From contig JAKLDV010000003.1 in the NCBI GenBank assembly GCA_022703335.1, positions 1-49,064 of the forward strand: DNA of 49,064 nt, in the 5' to 3' direction. The notes beneath the pieces are model-generated. The model saw only the letters and a program-made list of their open reading frames with translations. It had not been told where the DNA came from and did no database searches. The number at the start of each line of letters is the position of its first letter. Positions within the stretch are counted from its first letter, which is position 1. The position numbers and the translations under genes are program-made. This document shows, piece after piece, positions 32,591-43,290 of this stretch. This DNA is from Elusimicrobiota bacterium (GTDB lineage: Bacteria; Elusimicrobiota; Elusimicrobia; FEN-1173).

Positions 32591-33160
32591 CTAACCACGG
32601 GGGGCAATCAAATCAATGATTTTCCGGGCAAAGGGCGCGAAGAGCCCCCCCGTGCGCGCCGTGACGAGGTCGTCGTCCCGAACGATGTCCTGGTCCACAT
32701 ATTGGGCGCCCGTGTTGCGGACACTGCCAATGACGTTGTTGTGGCAGGTGACCTTGCGCCCGCGTATCACTTCCGGAATGGGATCGAAGATCCACAACGC
32801 ATGGCAGATCAGTCCCTTCAGAATCTTTTTCTCCGCCATGACCCGTTTCATGAACTGAACGGCGGGAGCCAGATCGCCCGGTTTTTCCGCGTACCGCAAC
32901 ATGTCCGCCACCATCCCCGCGGGCACAATGATCGCCGCATACGAGCGGAGCGTTGCGTCGTCCATGTTTTCAAAGCTTTTCTCGACCGTCATCGACATCC
33001 CAAGTTCCAGCCCTTTGAACGTCAGCCGGGGCTGGCCCCAAAGACGCGTCAAGAATTCGACGTCCATCCCTTCTTCCTTGAACCGGTTCGAATAATAGAC
33101 GATCTCCTGGTCAATGAACCGATTCTCCAACAGAATCCCTATTTTTTTCACAGAAGCCAT
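32591..33160 (-). CDS. DJ-1/PfpI family protein (second copy)
   Basis: A 189-residue DJ-1/PfpI domain. It starts KKIGILLENRFIDQEIVYYS, has the putative nucleophile Cys119 in GLICHALWIF, and contains KVTCHNNVIGSVRNTGAQYV, typical of the PfpI/YhbO subgroup. It is clearly diverged from the copy at 31394-32155, so this is not a recent duplication. The ATG follows GAGGAG and lies 13 nt past the stop codon of the RsbW-like gene. Confidence 0.88.
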   Translation of the reverse strand: MASVKKIGILLENRFIDQEIVYYSNRFKEEGMDVEFLTRLWGQPRLTFKGLELGMSMTVEKSFENMDDATLRSYAAIIVPAGMVADMLRYAEKPGDLAPAVQFMKRVMAEKKILKGLICHALWIFDPIPEVIRGRKVTCHNNVIGSVRNTGAQYVDQDIVRDDDLVTARTGGLFAPFARKIIDLIAPRG

Positions 33161-33173
33161 ATCGTCTCCTCGG

Positions 33174-33581
33174 CTATTTGTTCTTGTATAGTGTCAAAAC
33201 GTTGCGGGCACCCTCGCGACGATAAAGGACCTTGTCCATGATTTTTCGAATCATGAAGATGCCCAGCCCGCCGATCTTTCGCTGTTCCATGGACAGGTTG
33301 GTATCGGGCGCCGGCAACGAAAGCGGGTCGAACGGAATTCCCGAATCGGAAATCTCGATGCATATCCCGCGACCGTCCTCGACGGGGCCGCACGCCACAT
33401 CCACGCTCCCCGGACCGGACGGATACGCGTAACGGACCACGTTGACGAGAGCCTCTTCGGACGCCAACCGGAGTTCGCCCATTTGTTCTTTCGAAAACCC
33501 CACTTTTCCGGCATGTTCGAGAACGAACGCGATCATGCCTTCCAGATTATCCAAAACGGCCGGAAAGGTTTTCCTTTCCAT
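33174..33581 (-). CDS. RsbW-type anti-sigma factor serine kinase
   Basis: A 135-residue GHKL ATPase: N box EEALVNVVRYAY (Asn47), G1 box EISDSGIPFDP (Asp79) and G2 box KIGGLGIFMI. RsbW-type kinases phosphorylate an RsbV-type STAS protein and bind a sigma factor or other target. ATG 33581 has GAGGA 6 nt upstream and is preferred to an overlapping TTG at 33608. The gene lies 23 nt after the STAS gene, the usual rsbV-rsbW order. No sigma factor gene follows. Confidence 0.92.
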   Translation of the reverse strand: MERKTFPAVLDNLEGMIAFVLEHAGKVGFSKEQMGELRLASEEALVNVVRYAYPSGPGSVDVACGPVEDGRGICIEISDSGIPFDPLSLPAPDTNLSMEQRKIGGLGIFMIRKIMDKVLYRREGARNVLTLYKNK

Positions 33582-33604
33582 GGGGGGTCCTCTTCTTATC
33601 CGGA

Positions 33605-33925
33605 TCAACCGGGGTATTGATCCTGGACGATCATGAAGTTGTCCAAGCCGCTCATTTTAATGACGTTCAACACCGCCGCCGGGGCTCCGATCAGATAGAG
33701 TTTGGCGTCGGCGCCGAGTTTTTGCTTGGCGAAAATAATGACGCGCAAGCCCGCGCTCGAAATATATTCGAGATCCTTGGCGAAAAAAACCAGGTTGGAA
33801 ATTTTCTGCGCGCTCAACTCCCGCAATTTTTCCTGAAACTTCGGGGCGCTGGCGGCATCGAGACGTCCGGTCAAAACGATTTTCGCCGTTCCATCCTTGC
33901 ATTCCATCGAATAGCTTGATTCCAT
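33605..33925 (-). CDS. RsbV-type anti-sigma factor antagonist (STAS domain)
   Basis: A 106-residue STAS domain. The phosphorylation site is Ser57 in LEYISSAGLRV, and the strand IVLTGRLDAASAPKF matches RsbV/SpoIIAA. When unphosphorylated it would bind the RsbW-type kinase encoded next to it. ATG has AAAGGAGG 6 nt before it, one of the strongest ribosome sites in the window, consistent with high output relative to the kinase. Confidence 0.93.
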   Translation of the reverse strand: MESSYSMECKDGTAKIVLTGRLDAASAPKFQEKLRELSAQKISNLVFFAKDLEYISSAGLRVIIFAKQKLGADAKLYLIGAPAAVLNVIKMSGLDNFMIVQDQYPG

Positions 33926-33941
33926 AAGCTACCTCCTTTAA

Positions 33942-36062
<2,121 letters not shown>

Positions 36063-36066
36063 GCGC

Positions 36067-36405
36067 CTATCCGGCCTTCAAAGCGCGGACAGCTTCGTCG
36101 GCGGAGGGGTGGTTTTTGAAAAACCCCCCGAAACCGGTCATTTCCATCACGTCTTTGACCTCATCGCCGACGCCGGCCAAAGCGACCTTGCCGCCCCTGG
36201 AAGCGGTCTGCTTGGCCACCAAGAGGAGAACTCTCAATCCGGCGCTGGAAACATAATCACAACGAGACATGTCCATTACGAGACGGGCGCCGGGAAGAAC
36301 GAGGGGCATGATCTTCTCCTGGGCCTGCGCGGACGTGTTGCCGTCCAGCTTCCCTTCGACAGTGATGACCGATACGCCGTCCCGCGTTTCTATTTTCAGT
36401 TCCAT
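36067..36405 (-). CDS. RsbV-type STAS domain protein (second copy)
   Basis: A 112-residue STAS domain with the phosphosite Ser54 in CDYVSSAGLRVLLLV and the strand VSVITVEGKLDGNTSAQAQE. It shares the SSAGLRV site with the STAS protein at 33605-33925 but is otherwise diverged. Two antagonists and one kinase in a single gene run suggest two inputs or two targets. It starts 10 nt past the stop codon of the AGE-like gene. Confidence 0.92.
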   Translation of the reverse strand: MELKIETRDGVSVITVEGKLDGNTSAQAQEKIMPLVLPGARLVMDMSRCDYVSSAGLRVLLLVAKQTASRGGKVALAGVGDEVKDVMEMTGFGGFFKNHPSADEAVRALKAG

Positions 36406-36415
36406 GTCCGGCGCC

Positions 36416-38236
36416 TTATTTTCCGGTCGGAACCATACGGACTTTGATCTTGGGGCGATAGTTCAGCGTGGGCAATTCCACCGTGAGTTTTTCCGCGTCG
36501 AATTTTTTCCAGGGATTGCCGTCGATCCAGACGTCGGCCAAGCGGACGCTTCCCGGAGGAAGGATGTCCGGCTGAACGCGGAGCACGCTGTCGGCGAAGC
36601 CGTTGACGACGGGTTTGAAGTAGAGTTCCAGTGGCTGCCCGGTGCTGAGCAGGTTGGTGTAGACCTGCGACAGGTAGCACAGTTCGATGGAATGGTACCC
36701 GCTCATGGAATGGCACCCTTTCAAGCGCTCGTTCCCCATGAGGTAGGGGATGCCGTGGTTGAGGACGTTGAAATACACGGAGCCGTCGTCGTGGTCCAGG
36801 AAGAACGTGTTGTAGAAAGCCGCCGATTCCCTCGCCAGCTTGAGATACTCGGGATTTTTCAACACGCCGAACATGATCATGTAGGCCAAAATGCCCTGCT
36901 CCTGCTGCCACCAGGCTTTGCGGTCGTGCCAGCAAAAGCGATGGACCTCTTCATCCCCCCGCAGTTCGCGTTCAACCACGTCGTACCAACCGCCGCGCTG
37001 AACGTCCATGCCGACCTTGGGCATGAGCTCGGCGATCTTCTTCGAGAGTTCCACATATTTCTTGTCCGGCTTGGCGCTGTTGATGCGCATGAGGTTCCAC
37101 GCGATCTTGAGGTTATGTCCAATCACGGCCTGGTCCTGCTGCCAGCCCCAGGTCAGGTCGCGGCTCCAGTCTTCCATGAAACGCTCGTTCACGAAGGGGC
37201 TGTGTCCGTAGTCGGGGAAATGGTTGACGATGCAGTCGGCGGTGTAGGCGAGGAAGTCCTTGTACCGGTTGTCGCCCGTGGCCAGATAGAGGTTGACGAG
37301 GTAGGCGGGCGCGTGGTCGCCCACCGAGTTCCAGTTCTTGCGCGCCTTATTGCGGCCCAGACTCTCGCTGCGGGGGTCGAGCGTGATGGGATCGATATGG
37401 GAGAAATACCCGTCCCGCTGCTTGTCGAGGAAAAACCGGTCGAAGAGGTCGACCGTCATTTTGATGTCTTTGAGGATCAATGGATCGCCCGTCACGCGGT
37501 AGGTCTGGGTCGGGCCGGCCAACGCGTAGATCTGTTCGTACATGGGGATAGCGTCGTAATCGTCGCCGAACTCCGAGGCGAATATCTTGTGCTCCCCGTC
37601 CCCCTTGACGTCGATACCGTGATACCAGTAGACCACGTTTTCGTCCGTGTCGTAGAAGCGCATGTGGTCGCGGAGATAGGCCGTCCCCTTTTCAGCGGCC
37701 TCAAGGAAACGATCCTCGCCGGTCAAAAGGAACGTGGAAGCAAAACCGTAGACGAGGCGTGAAATCGTGTCCGTTTCCTGACGATGGTCGCCCTTGCGCG
37801 CGCCGCTGAGAGACAACATGGTGCGGTAGTTGCGGTAATCGATTTCCTTGCCCAGGAACTGGGCCCGGATGAAAAAATCGGCGATGCTGGTGGCCTGTTT
37901 GATCCACCAATCGGGCTCTTCAAAACGGTATTCGTCGACGCTTTTCCCCGGAAAATCGATCGTTTTGGCTTCGAAAACATGCGTCCCTTTTTGGGGATAA
38001 AAAACGCCGTACGCGTACAGATATCGGCCGGGAACCAAATGGTCGTGGAGCTGGCCCGTGAAATCCACGTACGCTTCGTCCAGGTTGCGGGGACCGCGGG
38101 CATACGTGCTGGGCGTCAGCTTGACGGAGAACTCACGTCCATCATACGTTTTAAGACCGAAAACCCCTTTGGCTTTATCGAAAGCGGTGACAACACCGGC
38201 GATCGCGTCGGAAAACTCGAAGTTCATGCGTTCCAT
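36416..38236 (-). CDS. AGE-like (alpha/alpha)6-barrel sugar enzyme with an N-terminal beta domain
   Basis: A 606-residue protein. The first ~100 residues (AIAGVVTAFDKAKGVFGLKT, GREFSVKLTPSTYA) look like a small beta-barrel. The rest has helical repeats with WWQQEQGILAYMIMFG and VDLFDRFFLDKQRDGYFSHI, resembling N-acylglucosamine 2-epimerase / cellobiose epimerase-type barrels. Catalytic histidines cannot be assigned with certainty. Neighbouring glgX suggests work on glucose or glucan-derived sugars. The start is ATG 38236 or 38227. Confidence 0.7.
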   Translation of the reverse strand: MERMNFEFSDAIAGVVTAFDKAKGVFGLKTYDGREFSVKLTPSTYARGPRNLDEAYVDFTGQLHDHLVPGRYLYAYGVFYPQKGTHVFEAKTIDFPGKSVDEYRFEEPDWWIKQATSIADFFIRAQFLGKEIDYRNYRTMLSLSGARKGDHRQETDTISRLVYGFASTFLLTGEDRFLEAAEKGTAYLRDHMRFYDTDENVVYWYHGIDVKGDGEHKIFASEFGDDYDAIPMYEQIYALAGPTQTYRVTGDPLILKDIKMTVDLFDRFFLDKQRDGYFSHIDPITLDPRSESLGRNKARKNWNSVGDHAPAYLVNLYLATGDNRYKDFLAYTADCIVNHFPDYGHSPFVNERFMEDWSRDLTWGWQQDQAVIGHNLKIAWNLMRINSAKPDKKYVELSKKIAELMPKVGMDVQRGGWYDVVERELRGDEEVHRFCWHDRKAWWQQEQGILAYMIMFGVLKNPEYLKLARESAAFYNTFFLDHDDGSVYFNVLNHGIPYLMGNERLKGCHSMSGYHSIELCYLSQVYTNLLSTGQPLELYFKPVVNGFADSVLRVQPDILPPGSVRLADVWIDGNPWKKFDAEKLTVELPTLNYRPKIKVRMVPTGK

Positions 38237-38289
38237 ACGATAGTCATCCCCCTATTTTTTCACATCGCACATAGAAATATTGAAGCCTA

Positions 38290-38321
38290 AGGACCGCGTC
38301 CCCGAAAAAATCGGCGGTCCT
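38290..38321. repeat. Inverted repeat between the RND and AGE-like genes
   Basis: Perfect 8-bp arms AGGACCGC and GCGGTCCT surround a 16-nt loop that itself pairs in part (CCGA with TCGG). On the plus strand CCTTTT follows, on the minus strand no T-run, so it is not a clear terminator for the minus-strand RND gene. The 184-nt gap holds no ORF that I can support. Confidence 0.4.
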
Positions 38322-38420
38322 CCTTTTAACAGCGCCCCATAAACGGGGGCAACTCCGTTCAAAATAATCCCGTTGCCGAAAAATCGAATTACGTTTTGTA
38401 TCGCGCTCCCAGCGCCTCGG

Positions 38421-41400
38421 TCAGGAGGGGCTTTCCATGGTTTCGCCCAAGGCTTGAAGGGCCTCTTGTGTGAGCGAAGCCTCTTTTTCGGATTCAAAGC
38501 GGACCACGAGGCTGTAGGCGCACGGAACGACGAAGAGGGTCAAAAGCGTGGAAAGAAACACGCCCCCGATGACCGCCACGCCCATGGGCGCGCGCAGTTC
38601 GGCGCCCGGCCCCAACGTAAGCGCGCTGGGAACGGCGCCGGCGATGATGGCCAGGGACGTCATCAAAATGGGCCGGAGCCGGAGCGGGCAGGCTTCCAAG
38701 AGCGCGTCCCTCACCCCTTTGCCGGCGAGACGCCGCACGTTCGTGAAGTCCACCAGTAAAATGGAGTTTTTCTTCACGATGCCCATCAGCAACAGTATGC
38801 CGATCATGCTCATCATGTTGAGCGAGTGGTTCGACAGCCAGAGGGCGCCCAGGGCGCCCGAGATGCTGAACGGCAGGGCCAGCAGGATCGTGAACGGGTG
38901 GATGAAACTGTTGAACTGCGCCCCGAGGATCATGTACGCGATGGCGATGCCCAGCAACAGGGCGAAAACGAGGTCCTGAAAGGCCTCTTTGAACTGCTCG
39001 GAACTGCCCGCCGGAACCATGCGATAGCCTTCCGGCAAAACTTCCTTGGCGATCTTCTGCGCCGCGGTCATCGCCATCGCCTGTGACTTGCCGGGCGCGA
39101 CGTTGCCGAACACCGCGACGGCGCGCTCGCGATTTTCGCGCGAGATGGCGAGCAGCGTGGGTTTTTCCAAAACCTTGGTGACGGCCGACAGCGGGATCAA
39201 TTCGCCCCGCACGTTGCGCACGAAAAGGCGGGAGATATCGTTGGTCTTGGTGCGGAACTCGTCCGTCAGGCTGACACGGACGTCGTAACGCCGCCCGCCC
39301 TTGGTGTATTTTCCGACGCGCACCCCGCCGACGCTGGAATTGATGGTGCGCGCGATGGCGGTCACCGTGACGCCGCGTTCCGCCGCCGCTTGACGATCCG
39401 GCACGACGCGCACTTCCGGAACCCCCACCTGATAACTGGTATCCACGTCCATCGCCAGGCCGCTTTTGAGCAGGCGGTCGCGGATCGCTTCGGCGTATTC
39501 GCCGAGTTTGTCCCACTCGGGCCCGATCACGGAAAACTCCAGCGGGAAACCGCGGCCGCCGCCCATGGCCTGCGAAAGGTCCTGAATGGCCACCCGGCGC
39601 ATGCCGGGAATGGCGCCGGCCTCTTTACGCACGACCTGCATGAACTCCTGTTGGGTCAAGGGGCGGCCTTTTTGCGGATCGATCGGCCGTTTTTCACGGT
39701 CTTTCATGGTCAAATACACGAGAGCGGTGTTGACCTGCCCGCCGCTGCCGCCGCCGACCGATCCGAGGAACCGCTCCACTTCCGGCCGGGACAACAGGAA
39801 CTTTTCCATCTCCTTGTACACGTTATCGGTGAAAGCGAGGGAAGACCCGGGGAGCGTCTGCAAACGACAGATGAAAACGCCCTGGTCCTGGGACGGCAGC
39901 ATCTCGAAGCGAAGTTTCCCGGCAAGGCCCAAAGACACGAGGAAAACAAACGCCGCCCCCAGAATCACCTTCCAACGATGATTGAGGGAAAACGTCAGCA
40001 AGCGGTGATAGCCGTTGGTGAGCCGGGCCATGAAAACGTCCATTTTTCTTCCCATCCATGTGTCGTGCCCCACCTCCAAGAACCGGCTGCAGCGCATGGG
40101 CGCGATCGTAATGGCCTCCAACAACGAAAAAGCCACCGCGACCGATATGGTGACGCCGAACTGGTAGAAGTATTTTCCGATGATGCCTTTCATGAACGCC
40201 ACGGGCAGAAATATGGCGATGACGGCGCTGGAGATGACGATGACGGAAAACGTGATCTCCCGCGCGCCGTAGATGGCGGCCCGAACCCGGGTCTCCCCCT
40301 CCTCGCGGTGGCGCACGATGTTTTCCAGCACCACGATGGCGTCGTCCACCACGATGCCGATCACCAGAGAAATGGCCATGAGCGTGATGGTGTTCAGCGT
40401 GAAGCCCAGAAAATAAATGACCATGACGGTCCCGCCCAGGGCCGTGGGGATGGCCAGAAAAACGTTGAGGGTGGACGTCCAGGCGCCCAGGAACAGCCAA
40501 CACACCAAAGACGTCAAAAGAACGGCCAGCACCAGCGTGACGATGAGCTCGTGAATGTTTTCCTTGATGAACGTGGTGGAATCGAAATTGACGGAAATAT
40601 CTATGCCCGGCGGCAGATCTTTGCGGATATCGGCGATCTTCTTCTTGACGCGGTCGGCCACCTCCACCGCGTTGGCGCCCCTTTGCTTGCGAATGCCCAA
40701 GCCCACGGCGGTCTTGCCGTCGGCCCTCGCCAAACGCCGGACGTCCGCCAGTCCTTCCTTCACCTCGGCGATGTCTTGAAGGCGGATCATCTTCCAAAGG
40801 AACCCCTGCCCCGCGCGCGTCGGGATCGAGATCCGGCTGAACTCCTCCGCCGTGGCGGCTTCGCCCATCACGCGCACGTTGCGTTCCGCCTGCGACGTCT
40901 GCAAGACGCCCGCCGGCAGTTCGGAATGTTGCGCCTGGATGGCGCTGACGGCGTCGTCCACCGTGAGTTGCAGGTTGTGCATCTTCGACGGGTCGAGCCA
41001 CACGCGCAAGTTGGGTTCGATGAACCCCTGGAGGGACACTTCCCCCACGCCGGGGATCGTCTGGAACCGGTCCTTCAGGTGGTCCTGGACGTACTGTGAA
41101 ATCTCCAAATAGGAACGCGTGCCGGAAACGCCGACGAACAGGATCGGCTGGTCCTCCGGATTCACCTTTTGGATGCTCGGGGGATCCATGTCCCGGGGCA
41201 TGTTGTACTGGGCGGCGGCGAGTTTGGTCTGGACTTCCTGCACCGCCACGTCGATGTTTTTGCTGAGGTCGAACTCGGCGGTCACGTTGGCGAAACCGTA
41301 GCGCGACGTGGACGAGATCTTCCGGATGCCTTCCACGGACATGATGGCTTCCTCCACCTGATCGACGATCTCGTTCTCCATCACTTCCGGCGCGGCCCCT

Positions 41401-41555
41401 TCCCAGCTCAGCGAAATATTCACGTTGGGCAAATCGATGTCCGGGTTCTGCGAAACGCCCATCCGCTGGAACGCGATGCCGCCGAACAACAGCAATGAAA
41501 TCATGAGCATCCAGGCGAAAACGGGCTTCTTGATGGACAGATCGGACAAAATCAT
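38421..41555 (-). CDS. RND-family efflux permease (HAE1/AcrB-like)
   Basis: A 1044-residue inner-membrane pump with two halves of six TM helices and large periplasmic loops. The start KKPVFAWMLMISLLLFGGIA is typical; the TM4 proton-relay pair is in GIVVDDAIVVLENI, the matching lysine region in GIVKKNSILLVDF, and the porter-domain DQGVFICRLQTLPGSSLAFT is present. It exports hydrophobic or amphiphilic compounds by proton antiport. ATG 41555 overlaps the TolC-like stop (ATGA). A periplasmic adaptor gene, normally first in such operons, is missing. Confidence 0.96.
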   Translation of the reverse strand: MILSDLSIKKPVFAWMLMISLLLFGGIAFQRMGVSQNPDIDLPNVNISLSWEGAAPEVMENEIVDQVEEAIMSVEGIRKISSTSRYGFANVTAEFDLSKNIDVAVQEVQTKLAAAQYNMPRDMDPPSIQKVNPEDQPILFVGVSGTRSYLEISQYVQDHLKDRFQTIPGVGEVSLQGFIEPNLRVWLDPSKMHNLQLTVDDAVSAIQAQHSELPAGVLQTSQAERNVRVMGEAATAEEFSRISIPTRAGQGFLWKMIRLQDIAEVKEGLADVRRLARADGKTAVGLGIRKQRGANAVEVADRVKKKIADIRKDLPPGIDISVNFDSTTFIKENIHELIVTLVLAVLLTSLVCWLFLGAWTSTLNVFLAIPTALGGTVMVIYFLGFTLNTITLMAISLVIGIVVDDAIVVLENIVRHREEGETRVRAAIYGAREITFSVIVISSAVIAIFLPVAFMKGIIGKYFYQFGVTISVAVAFSLLEAITIAPMRCSRFLEVGHDTWMGRKMDVFMARLTNGYHRLLTFSLNHRWKVILGAAFVFLVSLGLAGKLRFEMLPSQDQGVFICRLQTLPGSSLAFTDNVYKEMEKFLLSRPEVERFLGSVGGGSGGQVNTALVYLTMKDREKRPIDPQKGRPLTQQEFMQVVRKEAGAIPGMRRVAIQDLSQAMGGGRGFPLEFSVIGPEWDKLGEYAEAIRDRLLKSGLAMDVDTSYQVGVPEVRVVPDRQAAAERGVTVTAIARTINSSVGGVRVGKYTKGGRRYDVRVSLTDEFRTKTNDISRLFVRNVRGELIPLSAVTKVLEKPTLLAISRENRERAVAVFGNVAPGKSQAMAMTAAQKIAKEVLPEGYRMVPAGSSEQFKEAFQDLVFALLLGIAIAYMILGAQFNSFIHPFTILLALPFSISGALGALWLSNHSLNMMSMIGILLLMGIVKKNSILLVDFTNVRRLAGKGVRDALLEACPLRLRPILMTSLAIIAGAVPSALTLGPGAELRAPMGVAVIGGVFLSTLLTLFVVPCAYSLVVRFESEKEASLTQEALQALGETMESPS

Positions 41556-42823
41556 TTCAACGCCTCCTCGGGGCGAGCCCCGGCCGCGATTTCCAGTTTG
41601 ATGGCGTTCAGCCGGGACTGAACTTGAAAGTTGGTGAGGGACAATTCCGCCAAGTTGAGGCGGTTCAGCGATTCGAGCACTTCCAGGCTCGTCACCAACC
41701 CCTGGCGGTCGTCCCGCAGTTGGATCCCATAGTCGCGGCGGGCCAGATCGACGGCCTTGGCCTGCAACTCACATTGTTTTTGCGCCGACAAGACATCGCG
41801 ATAGGCGTTGCGCACTTCCAAATCCGCCTGGCGGAGAACGAACCGAAGCGTTTGCTCCTGGACACGAAAAGCGGCCAGGGCCGAATCCACGGCGCCGGTT
41901 CTGGCGCCCCAGGCCCAGAGGGGAACGTTGACGCCCAACGAGGCGTCCCATTTCGTTTCCTTGTAGAACTTCGGCCGGTAGGAATAAAGGTTCAGCCCCA
42001 AATCGATTTTGGGGAGATAGTCCCCCCGCCTGAAATCCACGACCCCCTTGGCCGCGCTCACGGCGGCCTCGGCCGATTGAACGTCCGGACGGGAATGGAG
42101 GCGCGACAAATAACTTTCCAACGACCGCACAAAGGTCTGCGTGGAAACCTCCGTTGCCGGCGGCGGCTGCACGGGCCGGCCCGACAGGTAGGTCAGGAAA
42201 TCCACGTAAGCGCCCACCGACCGGCTATGCTCCTCTCCCTGGGACTGGAGCGCGGTGATCTGATAATCCTGCTGGATGGGCTCCGCGTTTCTGGAACGCC
42301 CGACGCGGACGCGTTCGCGCAATTCGTTAAGCCGGTCGTTGGCCAACGCGATCAGCCGTTCCGTCGAAGCGACGTTTTGCCGGGCTTCCACAAGACCATA
42401 AAATGCCCCGGCCACGTCGACCAGGAGCAGTTGTTCGACGCGCTGCTTGTCGTATTTCGCTTGGGCAATGGAATGGCGGCCGGCGCGCAGGGCGGCCAGT
42501 TCGCGGTATCCGGTCAGTCCATATTTTTGGATTTGAAACGCCCCGGTGTGTTGTGTGTCCTTCCGGCGCTGCCAGAACGTGTCGTGCTGGAACGATAAAT
42601 CCGGCAGGTTCGCGCCCCGCGTCTGTCGGTAAAGCGCTTCGGCCTGAGAAACGGACTGTTCGCTGATGGCGATTTTTTCGCTGTTGGCGAGCGCCGAAAC
42701 ATAGACGTCCCGGAGCGTTGTCAAGGGAACGGCGTCCGTGCCGGATTCCTGGGCCATCGTCAGGGTTGGAAGAACCGCCATGAGACCAACAATAACGAGA
42801 TTCAAAAATGTCCGCGTTGTCAT
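41552..42823 (-). CDS. TolC-family outer-membrane channel
   Basis: A 423-residue protein with a signal peptide (LVIVGLMAVLPTLTMA) and two TolC-type repeats of long coiled helices, e.g. LRDVYVSALANSEKIAISEQ and ALYRQTRGANLPDLSF, with the second repeat near FRRGDYLPKIDLGLNLYSYR. It would provide the outer-membrane duct of the RND pump whose gene overlaps it. No lipobox cysteine is seen. ATG has AAAGG 5 nt upstream. Confidence 0.92.
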   Translation of the reverse strand: MTTRTFLNLVIVGLMAVLPTLTMAQESGTDAVPLTTLRDVYVSALANSEKIAISEQSVSQAEALYRQTRGANLPDLSFQHDTFWQRRKDTQHTGAFQIQKYGLTGYRELAALRAGRHSIAQAKYDKQRVEQLLLVDVAGAFYGLVEARQNVASTERLIALANDRLNELRERVRVGRSRNAEPIQQDYQITALQSQGEEHSRSVGAYVDFLTYLSGRPVQPPPATEVSTQTFVRSLESYLSRLHSRPDVQSAEAAVSAAKGVVDFRRGDYLPKIDLGLNLYSYRPKFYKETKWDASLGVNVPLWAWGARTGAVDSALAAFRVQEQTLRFVLRQADLEVRNAYRDVLSAQKQCELQAKAVDLARRDYGIQLRDDRQGLVTSLEVLESLNRLNLAELSLTNFQVQSRLNAIKLEIAAGARPEEALK

Positions 42824-43290
42824 AAAAACCTTTCGATGATTTTTTACGGGCGGGCGCTGTTCAAAATCCTAAAGCAGGTAGTCCCAACCCCGGAATGTTG
42901 GCGCGCACCGCGCCCATTCGATACGCGCTTCTGCCGGCTCGAACCCATCGATGAACACCCCGGCCCCGGCCTTGTTTAGACGCATGTCATTCATAAATGC
43001 CGAGACCTCAGGACGCACCGTCCCCGAAAGATCCAAGTTTTCATTATAAGCCGATGAAAAGACAGAGCTACCGACTTCGAAGAACAACCCTTATATCACA
43101 GGCTTGATGTTGCGGAAATATCGCGGTAAAAAAGCGACGGGTTACTTTATCTTTTCCCCTTTCCGATATCAACAAGAATTTGAACGGCGGAGCGCCCGGC
43201 CGGGGCCGAGGGGAGGGTGTAAAATCGCAGGCGATTTTGCCACCCATCGCCTTTTCCGCCGGCCGGCCAGGTTTGATATAATCCGAACCC
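42824..43290. other. 467-nt intergenic stretch between TolC-like and GT39-like genes
   Basis: No gene is supported here; a 72-codon minus-strand frame starting at TTG has no ribosome site. On the minus strand a TATAAT at 43048-43043 could be the -10 box of the TolC-RND unit (no good -35), giving a ~210-nt leader that contains the hairpin GGCGCG-GTG-CGCGCC near 42900. At 43215-43245 GGGTG/CACCC and AAAATCG/CGATTTT form a strong hairpin without a T-run. Confidence 0.4.
43274..43282 (+). promoter_or_regulatory. Extended -10 promoter 8 nt before the GT39-like ATG
   Basis: TGATATAAT, an extended -10 (TG-n-TATAAT), ends 8 nt before ATG 43291. Transcription would start within a few bases of the start codon, so the mRNA is probably leaderless; no ribosome site is present. 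Confidence 0.6.

Noticed and set aside
42869-43087. A 72-codon minus-strand ORF in the TolC-GT39 intergenic gap
   Set aside because: It starts at TTG without a ribosome site, matches no family I know, and spans a strong hairpin and a possible promoter; it is probably non-coding.
43215-43245. Strong hairpin as a rho-independent terminator
   Set aside because: No T-run follows on either strand.
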